This document shows positions 21,212 to 33,521 of a stretch of 64,000 nucleotides of DNA, in pieces (positions within the stretch are counted from its first letter, which is position 1; every line of letters starts with the position of its first letter). Under the pieces are notes generated by a model that saw nothing but the letters and a program-made list of their open reading frames with translations, did no database searches and was not told where the DNA came from. A program made the translations under genes and the position numbers. Source of the DNA: Cladochytrium replicatum (lineage: Eukaryota; Chytridiomycota; Chytridiomycetes; Cladochytriales; Cladochytriaceae); NCBI GenBank assembly GCA_025526935.1, contig JAHLKD010000012.1, positions 558,001 through 622,000 of the forward strand, written 5' to 3'.

Positions 21212-23580
21212 ATGTCATCATCCGCAAAGTCTCTGATTCGTCATGTCCGTGCTTTTGAAGGCGTTCGTAGGCTGGTTCGCCATAACAGCACGGCAGAACG
21301 AAAAGCAGAAAGATTGGTAATTCTGGGTACGCTGTTCATTTAATGCTCTTTATCTTACCCATCGTTAACGCTGATATCTACAGGTAGTGGATGGGCAGGT
21401 GAAGTTTTGGTGTTGATAAATCGCTACCAGTATTGATTGCAGCACAGGATTCAAGCTTCTGCGTGGCATTGACTCGAATCAATACGACGTAGTCGTGATT
21501 TCGCCGAGGGTAAGAAGTTCTCTTAATTCGATCCATTAGCTGTTCGTTTAACACTTCTACCAGAACCACTTTGTGTTCACCCCTCTGCTCGCATCAACGA
21601 CAGGTGACCATTTCGTAGTGGGCCAATATCTGTTTATTAATACTCCGCTAGTGGGGACGCTGGAATTTCGCGCCATCACAGAGCCAGTCCGCAGAGCAAA
21701 CAAGAACATCACTTATTATCAAGGTCTGTATGATCTGCGTGCACTGTGCAGCCAAGAAGTGATTTTGTTTAAATAGCATGGTGTGACGATATTGATTTGA
21801 AAAAGGGAGAGCTGCTTTGCACGGCAGCACTACCAGGAAGCCAGGACAGCAAGTTCACCATACCGTTTGACAGGTGAGCGTGCTGGACATCTACCATAAG
21901 AGTTTCTTCCTCACGTCTTTTATGCTAGGCTGGTGATTGCGACCGGTTCTTATGCCAATACTTTCAATATTCCCGGGGTTGCGGAGCATGCATTTTTCCT
22001 AAAGGAGGTTGAGCATGCACGCAAAATTCGAGCCCGAATACTCGAGGGCTTTGAACGAGCTTCGGAGCCAAGAGTAACGGAGCAACAGCAACGAGACTAT
22101 GTCTGTATGGGTTCTAACAATTCTGTGTCTGTGGCTAATGTTGTTCAAGCTTCATGTAAGGTTTGCGTCAGTATTCAACTGATGGTCATCTCAACTCCAT
22201 GCAGTTCGCGGTTGTTGGTGGAGGTCCAACAGGAATAGAGTTTGCAGGAGAATGTGAGCATTGTACTTTTTTTTTGGGAAGATCTAATAATGTTTGAGCT
22301 AAGTGTACGGTAGGCGAGATGCAGTGTTTGATATAACATCATGTCTGATGACTATTTCACTGTGAAAGACCTCATCACAGAAGATCTGCGCAAAATTTAC
22401 CCAGAGTTGATGGACAAAGGTATTTAAGACAAGAAGAAAATGAAGCACACCGAAGTTATTTGATTTCGCGCAGTCCAAATTACAGTCTTCGACGTTGCAG
22501 AGAAGATCCTTGGAACGTTTGATGCAGGATTGAGCGAATGTAACTAGCCTGATCGCTTTTGTTTCATGTGACCTTATCAAACACGCCTCAAAAAGACGCA
22601 ACCAAGCGGTTCTTGCGGGAGGGTATTCAAATTAGGACCAAGGCCTTCATCAATGAAATCACAAAAGATGAAATTCGTTTAAAAGACGGTCAAGTCTTCA
22701 AATATGGCGCGCTCATCTGGTCGACAGGACTAACTGGTACCCTAGTTATTTTGGGGCCAGATTTATTCATTAACGCTTACGGTAACGTCCAGCTAACCCA
22801 TTGACAAAGTCTCTCGAAGTCAGCAAAGATGGGGCGTCGCGAATTCTAACAGATGGATATCTTCGCGTGCTTGACAAAGACGGAAATGCTATGGAGAAAG
22901 TGTACGTAGTTTTCAACAGGAAATAGGTTTTAGCATCACCTTGCTCATTTTGAACCCCCTTGGATCAGGTTTGCGATGGGCGATTGTGCTGCCATTAAGG
23001 ACCAACCATACTTTGCGACGGCTCAGATGGCAACCCAAAAGGGAAACTGGCTTGGTAACTATCTGAACAAGCTGAAGGTACATGAGAAAACTGGAAGCGG
23101 TGTCCAGGTACGTCCTAGTGTTCCTGTTGGCGAAATGGGTCGCTTAATGTTGAATTTTGGAATAGCCATTTAAGTACCAACATTTCGGTTCGACGGTGTA
23201 TATATCCAGCTGGAACGCACTTTGGGATTTGCACGGATCGACCAGTCATGCTGTCAAGTCTGTCGGACAACTTCGAGGTATTTAATTTGAGTTGAATATG
23301 TCTCATGCGCTTAACTCCCAACATCTAGGGAAGCTTGCTTGGATACTATGGCGGAGTGCATACTTGACACAATCTGTTGGATTGAGAAACAAGGTCTTGA
23401 TTCCGGTCTACTGGTGCGACATAATTGCCTTTTTAATGGTCTGCTTACTGATTCAACCTTGTTTTCTCTGAAATGATGAACAGGTTCAGCGCATGGCAAG
23501 TTTTTCTCACGGAATTGGAAAGTAGACTTAGTCTCACCGATGTTCTCAGGTTGTTTGGCCGCGACATCAGCAAGTTCTAA
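21212..23580 (+). CDS. Alternative (type II) NADH:ubiquinone oxidoreductase
   Basis: Single-chain flavoenzyme of the mitochondrial inner membrane that passes electrons from NADH to ubiquinone without pumping protons (Nde/Ndi family). ATG 21212; the N-terminus (MSSSAKSLIRHVRAFEGVRR) looks like a mitochondrial presequence. FAD site: LVILGSGWAGF (split by an intron at about 21402-21446), VISPRNHFVFTPLLAS. NADH site: FAVVGGGPTGIEFAGE (about 22205-22252). Later: GALIWSTGLTGT (about 22710-22735), FAMGDCAA (about 22973-22995), and the C-terminus LRLFGRDISKF, the usual end of this family, with stop at 23578-23580. No EF-hand insert and no clear membrane segment before the FAD site, so which face of the membrane it uses is open. 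More than ten short introns. Confidence 0.9.
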
Positions 23581-23815
23581 TTCTTTTCTTTCAACGAAAC
23601 TCGTAATTTTGAAATCTTCAAATGATAATTTGTTTCAAATTTTGCGTTTGACTGGTTTTGAAACCCTCTGTCCCCACGTGACAGCTGTCCGTCCACCGCA
23701 AAGCCAATAACCCAAGAATACTCTCAGTCCCCCCTTATTCTCTGCCTTGGGCTGACGACGCCGGCGGCGCTCCCCTTCTGCCCACCTCAGCTGTCTCCCT
23801 TGCTCGATTGAAACC

Positions 23816-25967
23816 ATGGCTCCTGCTCCGCCACTGGACACAAAGTTCGACTTCACTCTCCTGAACAGCACCTTCAATGATTCCTTTATCGGAGACTATG
23901 ACCCAAACTCACCTCCTATGCCCCAGCATTCTTCCTCGCTTTCTACTGCTGTTTCTTCGGGACGAATGAGCGACGAGTTTCTCGGGTCAAGGTTACGCTT
24001 TGCCCAGTATGGAGAGGGAACAATAGAGCAAGGAACTCCCGTATTCGCAAATGGTGGATTAAAGTTGGGAACAGATGGGGAGGAGTTCTCGGTCATGGGT
24101 TTGAAACAGCGAGAGAAGGTGAGTGGAGCGGAAAGTACTCGATTGTAGAATTCTGACTTCTCGCCTATAGTTGATGGATGAACTCAAGAAGGATAACTTT
24201 GAGCTGAAGCTGAAGGTTTATTACCTTCAGGATACGTTGGCAAAGACAACACCGGAATCATATGAGAAGACAGTTAACGAGGTAAGTGAGACCGCTTTCG
24301 GATTTTTTTGTCGTACCAGTGTTCCTAATTATCACATGCAGGTTACACATTTGAAAGAGCAGAATTCTCTACTAGTTTCAGAGATTTCTCGAATTCAATC
24401 CGACTATGAACAGAAGTGGCAGGATCTTCAAACGAATATCTCTGCAAAACATTCTCAAGAGCTAGGTGAACGAGGCGCTACAATCCGTGGACTAGAAGCT
24501 GAGAACGGAATACTCTCCGAAAAGTTGATTGACAAAGAGCACGAGCTCGTGGAACTGTCAGAACACCTTGAGTCAACACAGAGTGATCTCCTAGTGCGCG
24601 AAAACGACATCCGTGATTTGGAACACCTTAATGCGGATTTAGAAACTCAACGACACCTATCCTTGCACTCTCTCGCGGAAAATGAAGAACAACTCCGACG
24701 AGCTATGAGCGAGTGCGAGAAATTGAAAGCAGAGCTCAGAAGAGTCAAAGATGAAAGAGAAAAAACTCGAGCTGAGAGCGCTCGGTGGAGAGACGAATAC
24801 CGACGAGCACGGGAAGAGAAGAAGGCCTTGTTTTCGGAATGTTCGCTGCTTAAGGCTGAAGTTGAGGACGTTAAGGGGATACTTAGCACAGTCGAACAAG
24901 AACGCGATCTTTTGAGAAGACGGTATTCGGACTTGGAGCAAGAAAAGCGCGACCTCCACAAAGAGGCCGAGCGGTCGAACGACAGAATGAACGACCGTAT
25001 TTCGAAGTTGAATAGGCGTCACGATCAAGAAACCGCTCGTCTTCAGCAGGTGCGTCTAACAATACAGTTCTTTAACATTTTCGAATTTCTTACTCTTCGT
25101 CGAAAAAGCGAAACATGCGATTACAAGAAGAGCTTGACCGTACCAGACGCGAGTTGACTGACAAAAGTAGTCAGAATCGAAGCGCGCTATCTAGTGTATG
25201 TGACAGGAGCCAAACACTGAAGCTGTTTGGGCTAAACTATTGAATAGGAAATGGACGCCTTGCGGAACTCTGTGGCCACAAAGGAGGCGGAAAACAAAGA
25301 GCTCCGAAACGAGATTCGATTGATGCACGGGACCCTAGAGACTATCGCCACGTCTTTGCGAACTGGATCCACTCAGTCAGACTACCGCCTAAATTCCCCG
25401 GCCACCTCGACTCGGCAAGGGTCTGAGAAGCTCCGGAACTTGCGTGCAATTGAGAATACCCTGAGCGAACTTCAGGCGACGTTCGCGGGGAGCAATGATC
25501 TACCCCCCGACTGGCACAGGAATCTGACATCTAACCTTGCTCGTCTGGCTGGGCAGATGAGCCCGTCTGATGGGTCGAACCCTGGCAGTCCAGCTTTGAG
25601 CGTGCGGAGCACTTCGCGAACCGGAACGCACCGCATAGATACCGTCTCGCTTGTCGGCTCGAGCCCGGGTCCCATCACGCCAGGGAGCAATGACGACATG
25701 GACGACTTTCTGCGTCGCATGAGGCTTTCGAGACCATCGAGCAATAGCACACTGCGAAGCGTCCATGATGAAGACAAGCGTCGGAGACCGTTCAGTATCT
25801 CCAGCGCAGACGAGTCTCATCAGAGGAAGGTGAACGAAACTCTCGCGGCTCTTGGTCAGAGCGAGCAGGAGATCGCATCGCTTAAACAACGCGCGGATTT
25901 GATTCAGCATAAATTCCAGCACAAAGCTCGAGAGATCGATGATATAGCTGCCGATCCACGCTACTGA
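23816..25967 (+). CDS. Centrosomin-motif coiled-coil protein (Mto1/Pcp1/CDK5RAP2-like)
   Basis: Proteins with centrosomin motif 1 (CM1) recruit gamma-tubulin complexes to spindle poles and other nucleation sites. ATG 23816 (MAPAPPLDTKFDFTLL); about 100 Ser/Pro-rich residues precede the motif. CM1 is clear across an intron at about 24119-24170: LMDELKKDNFELKLKVYYLQ (about 24171-24230), the match to DELkkENF.LKLriyfLee. A long coiled coil follows (about 24340-25160 and 25800-25960), with heptad-like Glu/Arg/Leu content. A Ser/Thr/Pro-rich, probably phosphorylated region lies between (about 25370-25790). Introns also at about 24282-24341, 25049-25107 and 25196-25250. Stop at 25965-25967. The CM1 call is firm; which yeast homologue it equals cannot be told. 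Confidence 0.82.
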
Positions 25968-26329
25968 AAACAATTAGTGTTGTTCGTTGCATGGCTGTTT
26001 TAGTTTTGATTTAGCTTTTTCCAGGTTTTCTTGTTTATCTTTTTCGTTCGTAATTGTAACTGGTTTTTTCTATAATCTTTTATAACTATTCCGCAGATCA
26101 TATTTTTATAACGTTTCGTGCCGGGGAACATTTTCAATTTGAAAGCGCAAATTTCAGTCGAAAACAAAGCAGAAACGTCGGAACAGTTGACATGGGTCCC
26201 ATGCAGCTGTGCAGTGAAAGTTGCCAGGACATACTATCCTCTAACATTCTGAGGAAAAAATGCTAACAAATAACGGCAAGATGTATGTGTGAAACGAGTT
26301 TATTATTTTTAGGAATCGAGAATGTGAGC
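25968..26329. other. Convergent 3' intergenic region
   Basis: 362 AT-rich bp between the coiled-coil gene (+) and RPS19 (-). T-runs and TTTTATAAC repeats near 26035-26115 suit 3' ends on both strands. No gene seen. Confidence 0.45.
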
Positions 26330-26983
26330 TTATGCATCGGCCTGTGCAGCCTTCACGATCTGGGCGGCAATACGGTCCAAATCCTTCTGTCCATCCTGAG
26401 TAATCTTGCGACCACTGCATTGAACGAGTGAACAATGTGTTCAGAGAACGTTCTCATTTTTAAACATACCCGTCGGGGTGCTGCTCCAAGACCTTGAGTT
26501 TCTCAAGAGCCTGGATGACTTTGCGGTTGATGGAGCCCGAGCCGACGGAGTGGTGGTGCGGCCTTGTGCCACGGTTCTTCCTGCCACCGAACTTCTTCTT
26601 CAAACCACCGACTCCAACACCTTGCCTGAGGTAGATGTGGCGAGCAACAGCAGCTGAAATGCGAGGCGATTCCACATCAGTTTGTATGTTTTGCGAAACG
26701 TAATACCCGTCCTCAACAAAGTCGTCATTCGGGTAAACACTCACCAGCGCGGACATAGAACCAGTCAGGGTCGTACGGAGCGAGCTCCTTGAAGGTTCCA
26801 GTCTTTACAACATCGACCCACTTTGGCACTTCAAGCTTGCCGGTTCTCTTAAGGTAACCAGCGTAGGCGGCGATGAAACTACAAGACCGAAGAGTGTAAC
26901 GATGAGCATCGGCGACAATTCTCTGGACAATTCTCCTACGTGTGGGGGTTGACGTCTTTGACGGTGACACCGATCGTTGCCAT
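26330..26983 (-). CDS. RPS19: 40S ribosomal protein S19
   Basis: Small-subunit protein eS19, needed for 18S rRNA maturation. ATG 26983 ([15 protein letters not shown]), about 143 residues, the usual eukaryotic length. Blocks: [20 protein letters not shown] (about 26820-26880), [20 protein letters not shown] (split by an intron near 26655-26752), [20 protein letters not shown] (about 26565-26625), [19 protein letters not shown] (about 26485-26540), then [20 protein letters not shown] and the final QADA (stop 26330-26332). Introns fall near 26882-26940, 26655-26752 and 26415-26470. The family call is certain. Confidence 0.96.
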
Positions 26984-27088
26984 TGTGCGAGCTAAGGAAC
27001 CGAATCGCCACACGGTTCAGAAAAGGATGGTATGTCACGTGGAAAGGCGCAGCTAGGGAACACCCTCGACCGTGAGAATTGTATTCGA

Positions 27089-27968
27089 CTAGGGAATCGC
27101 CTCCAGGCGGCAGAACTTGCGCTCGGCTTCGAAACCTGCGATGGATACCGCTACATGTGCAACAGCCGTGCTGCGTGTCTTGGGAGTATAGTTCACATCC
27201 ACCCACGCTTCACCCTGCATCCCACCTTCCTCCATCTCATCATCACCATGTTCGGAGCTTGCTCCGATCACGCCGTGGGTGTGTTCCAACTTGAAAATCG
27301 AACTTCCCGAATTAACGGATTCCGCATCCCCGACGACAAAGAGCTCAAGCGTGTACTCGAAGCGAAATGGTGTGTGTGCCGGCTCGAGCTGAATCTTGAG
27401 TGCCCGCGTGGTAGATTGACCAACTGGTGTGTTGGGGAATCGAAGGACGTGAGGTATCTGAATAGCTACCGATGGATATGCTTTTTTGAAAAAGTACAGA
27501 ACTGTATAAATATTTTCGGACGAGCAAAATTTTGGGATGTGTACCGTGCAAAGGAACCTGCCAATGACTCCCATCTTCGCAAGCGAAAGCAATCTCGTCG
27601 CCAATGTACACGCACTCCCGAGCCATTCGGTCTGCGAAAAATCGCACGGCAACCCGCGCGGATCCGCCTGGATGAATCAATTGCGAAGGCGCAACAGCCA
27701 CGGATCCGTTCCTGCCGTTCAAGGGTACCTCGACGCCAACCTCAAATAGGTCCGGGTGACGAACAGGTGGGATCACTCGAATCCTCAGAGGCTTATGGTG
27801 CGTGTGCGAGATCGTCAAGTGCTTGACGATGACTTTGGACGGTGAAGGCTCAAGGTGCTGCATGGATTTTGTTTGTTCCGGGGTACCGACTTTCTCGCGG
27901 CCAGCTGGTTTGGAGGGCTTGCCCGCGGAAAAGGGTATTTGAAGCGATAGAGGGTGGATGAAAATCAT
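27089..27968 (-). CDS. CFAP221: CFAP221/PCDP1-like flagellar protein, short form
   Basis: CFAP221 belongs to the C1d projection of the axonemal central pair in motile cilia. Two ASH/MSP-like beta domains are seen. Domain 1 (27968-27555): KPLRIRVIPPVRHPDLFEVG, LIHPGGSARVAVRFFADR, then WQVPLHGTHPKI. Domain 2 after an intron (about 27463-27537): IPHVLRFPNTPVGQS, then PFRFEYTLELFVVG and GEAWVDVNYTP. The animal protein has the same order (..HYQQTLKLVN..IPP.., LVPGLAITVTVRF, VPIHAYP, then IPSF..). Known CFAP221 proteins run to about 800 residues. This one stops at 27089, only 105 bp before the RPS19 start, so it has about 270 residues and lacks the C-terminal half. It is either a short form or a truncated relic. 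The start (ATG 27968) is uncertain. Confidence 0.65.
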
Positions 27969-28628
27969 GTTCAGTAGCACCCCAAACTCGATTGTGTTTG
28001 TGATTGGTGGTTGTTACTCCAATGATCTACCGAAAATGAGAATCTACTACAACTTAACCAAGGCAAAAAACGGCATAATCCGTAGAATCCAGGATGTTTC
28101 TCTTTTTCAATATTTAATCACGTTTGGAGCTTGGGACTGGTTCCGAACCTCTCTGTTGTGAATTAAGTTTGGATGGCAATAATATGAGAAGGACAAGTTC
28201 TTGTCAGCTGAATATCAAGCATGTCCACAATTGAAACCAAATAATCATGCTCGGTCGTCACTCAAACCTTCATTTTTCCAATGGGAGAACCGCACATTTT
28301 CTTAGGCAACTACATAAATGCCAACTTGAGAAAAAGAAGGGAGACATTGTAGGAAAATTTCTTTCGCCAAAACGGCCACTTCCATTCCCTCCTCCTTTGC
28401 GCAATCCCAAAACAAAAAACAAAAAAAGAAAGAGGAAAGGATAGAAAATCTACACACCAAAGAACAGAAAAAAAAGAGAAAAAGAGGATGTCAGAATGGG
28501 AAGTCAAAAACAAACCAAAAGCGATGAGAGTCAGGTGTTGGGTGTAGATTTTTAAGCCGTCGTGAAAACATATGATGTCGATCTCAGTAAAGCTGCACCA
28601 ATCCCGCAAAAATTTCTCGGTCGCCAGT
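27969..28628. other. Intergenic between CFAP221-like gene and RAC1 3' end
   Basis: 660 bp with no supported gene. The part from about 28390 to 28500 is A-rich on the plus strand (AAAACAAAAAACAAAAAAAG), which on the minus strand gives T-rich RAC1 3' UTR. The remainder may be the CFAP221-like promoter. Confidence 0.4.
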
Positions 28629-29381
<753 letters not shown>

Positions 29382-29913
29382 GGGTGATAAGAGCTTAAGG
29401 TTAGAAGGGCGGCAAACTCAATGAGCAGGATTCTGCGTTAAGAATTAAAGGCAAGGTAAGTTTACATTAAAGAATGGAAAAGCTCACAGCAATGGGACAG
29501 AAACATGGCAGAGAAAGTCTAATGTATAATGAAATCGGGTCGCCGACATACCTTGAGAACCCAATGGCAGAGAGACTGCGATGCACCGATGAAGAGTGGC
29601 ACGCACGATAAGGTGGCGAGACGATAGGAAGACAAGAGAGAGGTTAGTTGAGGGAGACAGAGCAACATGGGCGTCACAGCGAGATCGTGCTGGCAGAGCA
29701 GCTCCACCAGCAGTCCGCCTTTCCAACTTGGACGTACGTACGCGGGTCTTACGGCACAACTTACAAGACAGACGAGGACGGTGGCAGTGCCAGACGAGGA
29801 GAATCACTGCCACTGAATTTTAAAAAAGATGCTATTGAAAAATAAGAATAATTGGTTGTGTTATAACACTGCTGCTTATCGCTAATGTACGCTCTGGGTT
29901 GTTGTCGGCATCG
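29382..29913. other. Upstream region of RAC1 / 3' flank of TFA2
   Basis: 532 bp. Both flanking genes lie on the minus strand, so this should hold the RAC1 promoter and 5' UTR. A pyrimidine-rich minus-strand tract lies at about 29630-29660. Short frames on both strands show no similarity. No gene seen. Confidence 0.4.
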
Positions 29914-31237
29914 TCACTCCAGCGGCGTGATCGAAAAATCTGCAAGGTGCACGTTCGTCATCTTGCCCCCCCGTGCTCTTGCCCTCTTCCTCTTGCCCGT
30001 CCCGCCCTGTTTCAATGAAATTTGATTTAAAGATATATCTAGCACATTTTGGATAAAAACTTACCGCAACAGCTTTGGGTTTGCTGGATATCACTTCCAT
30101 TCCCTTCAATCCAGCTATATAAAACAGCGATTAGCAACGATAGGCAGACCGCGAATCTTTAGCTCGTCATTCACCCTTGTCTAGCTCCTTTTGCAGATCC
30201 AGGCCAGTGACCGTTGGGATCTCGCTCCACATGGATCGAAAGTCTGCAGATTATTTAATTGCGAAGCAAACTAGTGACACTCAACCGAACCAACCGTCAG
30301 ATATTTTCAAGTTGAGCTCGACATCATTGTGATACAGAAACTTTGGCTGCTCATCCTTGCCACGGAAAACGTAGATAAGACTCTTCTTCTCCAAATCCTA
30401 GAATCCGTTCCATGATCAAATGACAATTTTTGCCAGGTGTCCCGTGTTACCTCTACTGCAGGTCCAATCTCACTCCACGAATCCTTGAGCTCTTTGTAGT
30501 CCATTCCAACTTCTCCGGCATCTTTCGTCTCTTTCAGCACCTTGAGCAGATCATCCTTGTTACGAATCGCATGATCAGGCTAGCAATAGAGGTAGAAGTT
30601 CAGATCGGCTTCATGATTCGTCAATCATCAGTTCGTTCCCCCCCGCCGTTTCAAAAACCAACCTTATATCGGAATGTTTTGGCAACTGGATCGTATTCGA
30701 TCCTAGGATTCTTCTGAAGAAACTGCGGAAGTTCCGGATGGTCGCCAAAGCCCGCCACACGGTTTTGCAAATCGTTCGCCGTAAGGGCATTCCCAGTGTC
30801 CTTTTTTGAGCCGATTTTAGATGCAGGAAGGGAAAAGCAGCCAGGACCAACCTTCAAAATCGAAATGATCTCAAAGATTAGTCGGCCCGCATTTGGTTTC
30901 AGCACAGTCGGCAAAACGTCTTAAGAACAGAGAAAAGATGTCAAAAAAAGGCTTCAGGTTCGACAATGATGATGAAAAAAATGAGCGAACGAGACCGCTT
31001 GCTCACTTTTTGAAGTGTCCGAGGACAATGATGGCGCAATCTTTTGTTTTTTGATGATGGGCTAGTGAATCCCCAACAACAGAGCTTTAGCCCCTTTCTA
31101 CAATCATGAGCACCACCGGCATACCGCATTTCTCAGCCGTTCTTTGAACTCGTTCTATGCATCGTTCGTGCGTCAGATTCTTTGGTTTTAATTCCTTCAT
31201 TGCATCCCACCTGTGACTGGAGCAAGTTCCTGTTCAT
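29914..31237 (-). CDS. TFA2: Transcription initiation factor TFIIE subunit beta
   Basis: TFIIE-beta joins RNA polymerase II preinitiation complexes and helps load TFIIH. The model is a chain of small exons whose frames agree. Exon 1 is MNRNLLQSQ (ATG 31237), then NEFKERLRNA after acceptor CATAG, then PIIKKQKIAPSLSSDTSK after acceptor ACTAG. Winged helix 1 follows: LKPNAGRLIFEIISILK, NPRIEYDPVAKTFRYKV (about 30670-30910). Next are AIRNKDDLLKVLKETKDAGE and GMDYKELKDSW (about 30470-30575), then LIYVFRGKDEQPKFLYHND (about 30325-30385), MWSEIPTVTGLDLQKEL, and a basic tail GGTGKRKRARARGGKMTNVH (about 29940-30000). The final frame is reached only by splicing out about 30004-30063; it ends at 29914-29916. 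The order, WYSEIP-like block and basic end match TFIIE-beta. It is head to head with mL54, 122 bp apart. Confidence 0.85.
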
Positions 31238-31359
31238 ATTGCTGTAAGGTCTCGCTCGTGTGGCTGGCGTGCCTCTCCTCAGCAAGAACCCACTAAGAAA
31301 ACATTTTGAGCCAGCGGAAACCCCAGACCTGCTCAAATCGCATTGCACCGCACCTCACA
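31238..31359. promoter_or_regulatory. Divergent promoter, TFA2 / mL54
   Basis: 122 bp between opposed start codons at 31237 and 31360. An in-frame upstream ATG at 31306 could extend mL54, which would shrink the gap. No clear TATA element. Confidence 0.35.
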
Positions 31360-31869
31360 ATGGTGCCAATATCCTCGGTGTCTCGACTTTTCTGCCCGCT
31401 CGCTGCTCGCTCTCAGTGCTGCAGCGCTGCATCCGTGCTCATCCCTTCCTCTCAGCGAATCGGTATAAAGCACTTTATTTCAAACAAAAATAGGAAAAGT
31501 AATAACTCACTTTTCCTACTTGTAGCAAACCAAACTCGATTCCAGTCAACAGCCCCGACACAACCTGCCGAAACGGAAACCACAAAAGAATCCCAATCCC
31601 GCCCACCTTCATCCGTTGCTGCCGGCACCATCCTACAAAACATAAACATCATGAAAGACGGCGCGGATCCCGTCGCGCTTCCAGACGAACAGTATCCCGA
31701 ATGGCTGTGGGATCTTATTGACAAAAAGGACCTCAGCAAGCGCAGGTTCAACACCTCGGCCGCCGACGATGCGGACGGCCTTGTCGCACTTGAGGAAAAG
31801 TTTACGAGATCATACATGAGGAGACTAACCCGGCAAAAGATCAAACTGAACGCGTTGAAGAAAAAGTAG
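31360..31869 (+). CDS. MRPL37: Mitochondrial large-subunit ribosomal protein mL54
   Basis: mL54 (yeast MRPL37 family) is a mitochondrial ribosome component. The N-terminus (MVPISSVSRLFCPLAARSQC) fits a targeting presequence. The family core is at about 31650-31720: MKDGADPVALPDEQYPEWLW, then DLIDKK. The basic C-terminus RRLTRQKIKLNALKKK is also typical (..R..IKA.N..). A stretch at 31463-31525 has an intron-like donor (GTATAAAG) and acceptor (CTTGTAG) and is exactly 63 bp with no stop. It therefore reads through in frame, but its Asn/Lys/Ser-rich translation looks non-coding, so I believe it is an intron. Stop at 31867-31869. Confidence 0.85.
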   Translation: MVPISSVSRLFCPLAARSQCCSAASVLIPSSQRIGIKHFISNKNRKSNNSLFLLVANQTRFQSTAPTQPAETETTKESQSRPPSSVAAGTILQNINIMKDGADPVALPDEQYPEWLWDLIDKKDLSKRRFNTSAADDADGLVALEEKFTRSYMRRLTRQKIKLNALKKK

Positions 31870-31926
31870 TTGGATGCACTGTGTGTGGTGTTCAAATACA
31901 TTATCAGCATCATATATCAAGAGTTT

Positions 31927-33344
31927 CTAATCGAATTGGACAGCTATGGTTGCCTCCTCCACAAAACTGGTCCCATCTTTCACACCCTCCGAGGCGTGGA
32001 TTCCCCAGGAGATGCAATAATGTTGTGAAAGCATCCTCCATTCCTCCAACTCATCAAAGATTTCCAACTTTGATACTCTAGGTATAAAGTTGGTTCACCA
32101 TCTCGACTATTGCATTCTCGGGATTGTTACCTCGTTTTCTCTGCTGGGGTGACATGCTTCTCGTATAATTGGAGCATGTCCACCGCAAAGGAAGCACTCC
32201 AGCCCTGCCGCAAGTATCGAGATTTTTGGTCCTCTAACGTGGGACACGCAAAAATGCCTGGGAGTTCAATGTTCCGAAACTTGTTTACTTTTGTTACTAA
32301 TCATCCTGACGGAACTTTACGTTTTGTAGCTTACTTTAAGGTTTCTAATCATCACCGTTCCGAACGGGTCGTTCGGCAGGATTTGCTCATACGTGAGAAA
32401 CACGCTGTAATTGGAGAGCTCGCAGCAGCGCCTGAGGATCAGGTCTGAGACCGTCGGATCCAGATAGATGAGCACACATTCGGAAAGAAACAATGTCGGA
32501 ACGCTAAATTGTGACACAACAAAAAAAATCAGCCCGCAAGAATAAATTTATGGTTTGGGTTCCCTCACGTCTTGTCAAAGCCGTAATCAAGCAATTTGGA
32601 TACTACAGTGTCCATTTGCCTGAGGTCGGCTGCGATGAGGTGATAATCACTGCTCTTAATTCCAGTGCCTCCTTCAACTGCAAGTTTCCTACCCAGGAAG
32701 TGTCACAAAGCGTGTAATCTGAGAAAAAACAAGGCAATGGATCTGTACCCAACACGTTTTCAGCGAGCAATTTATTGAGCGACGCATTCTTGCGGATCGT
32801 CATGGCTTTCTTCGTTGTGATTTCGGGAAAATCGACCTCGAAGTAAGCGGTAGGCTGCCTGTTTTCTTCCTGAATGAAAATTACACCTTGTTATATCTTG
32901 GGGGAGGGAAAAACCTTATGCCCGCATGCATGCCATCTCACCTTGAGTGCAAAGTAGCGGGTGTCCGACCCAGCTCCAAGAGAGACTATCTGCTTCTTTT
33001 CCCATTTCGATCCACCTCCCAATGCGAGGAATGCGTCCAGGAGACGATTAAGTCCAGTGAAGCGCTGGTAAGTGCCTGCAATAGGAGATTCAGACCGTGG
33101 GCATGCTATTGTATGCAAAATGAAATACCCCGGTTGATGATGGGAGATCTCCTCGTCGGGCGTTTCACAAAGTGTTTGCAGTACTGATCATTAAAATATC
33201 CGTGCGAGGCTGCAGACCTGGAATTCGAAAAAAGTTTGATAATGCGTTACGCGGCAATCAAAATAAAGAGCGAAAAAGCAGAAACTCGTACAGCCTGCTG
33301 ACGATGGCATCGTCGTTGGTTCCACGCACTGCATGGTCGCTCAT
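31927..33344 (-). CDS. PPM1: Leucine carboxyl methyltransferase 1 (PP2A methyltransferase)
   Basis: Methylates the C-terminal leucine of PP2A catalytic subunits, using S-adenosylmethionine. ATG 33344 (MSDHAVRGTNDDAIVSRL); the VRGT.DDA..SR start is diagnostic. Then ASHGYFNDQYCKHFVKRP (about 33155-33215), GTYQRFTGLNRLLDAFLA (about 33020-33080), the SAM loop QIVSLGAGSDTRYFALK (about 32950-33000), AYFEVDFPEITTKKA (about 32805-32850), PTLFLSECVLIYLDP and TYEQILPNDPFGTVMIRNL (about 32345-32500). An intron at about 32090-32150 restores the frame into LEIFDELEEWRMLSQHYCIS (about 31998-32065), the normal C-terminus. Stop 31927-31929. It is convergent with mL54 (57 bp apart). Six or so introns. Confidence 0.92.
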
Positions 33345-33521
33345 CTGGACGATTGTGGCTGTGAATTGAAGGTTGACCTAAGTATAATTGAAGGACATCA
33401 TTACATAGAAAATAAAAAAAAAGAGTTTGGAACTTGAAGCGAAGCAGACAGCGGTGCAGAAGCAATGAAGACCGCTTTCCATACCCCAGAAACCAAAATC
33501 AACACAATTTTAACTTGCTTG

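Noticed and set aside
27032-27826. Plus-strand open frame of 264 codons
   Set aside because: It covers the antisense of the CFAP221-like exons; the minus strand has matching domain blocks and a sensible intron, the plus strand has neither.
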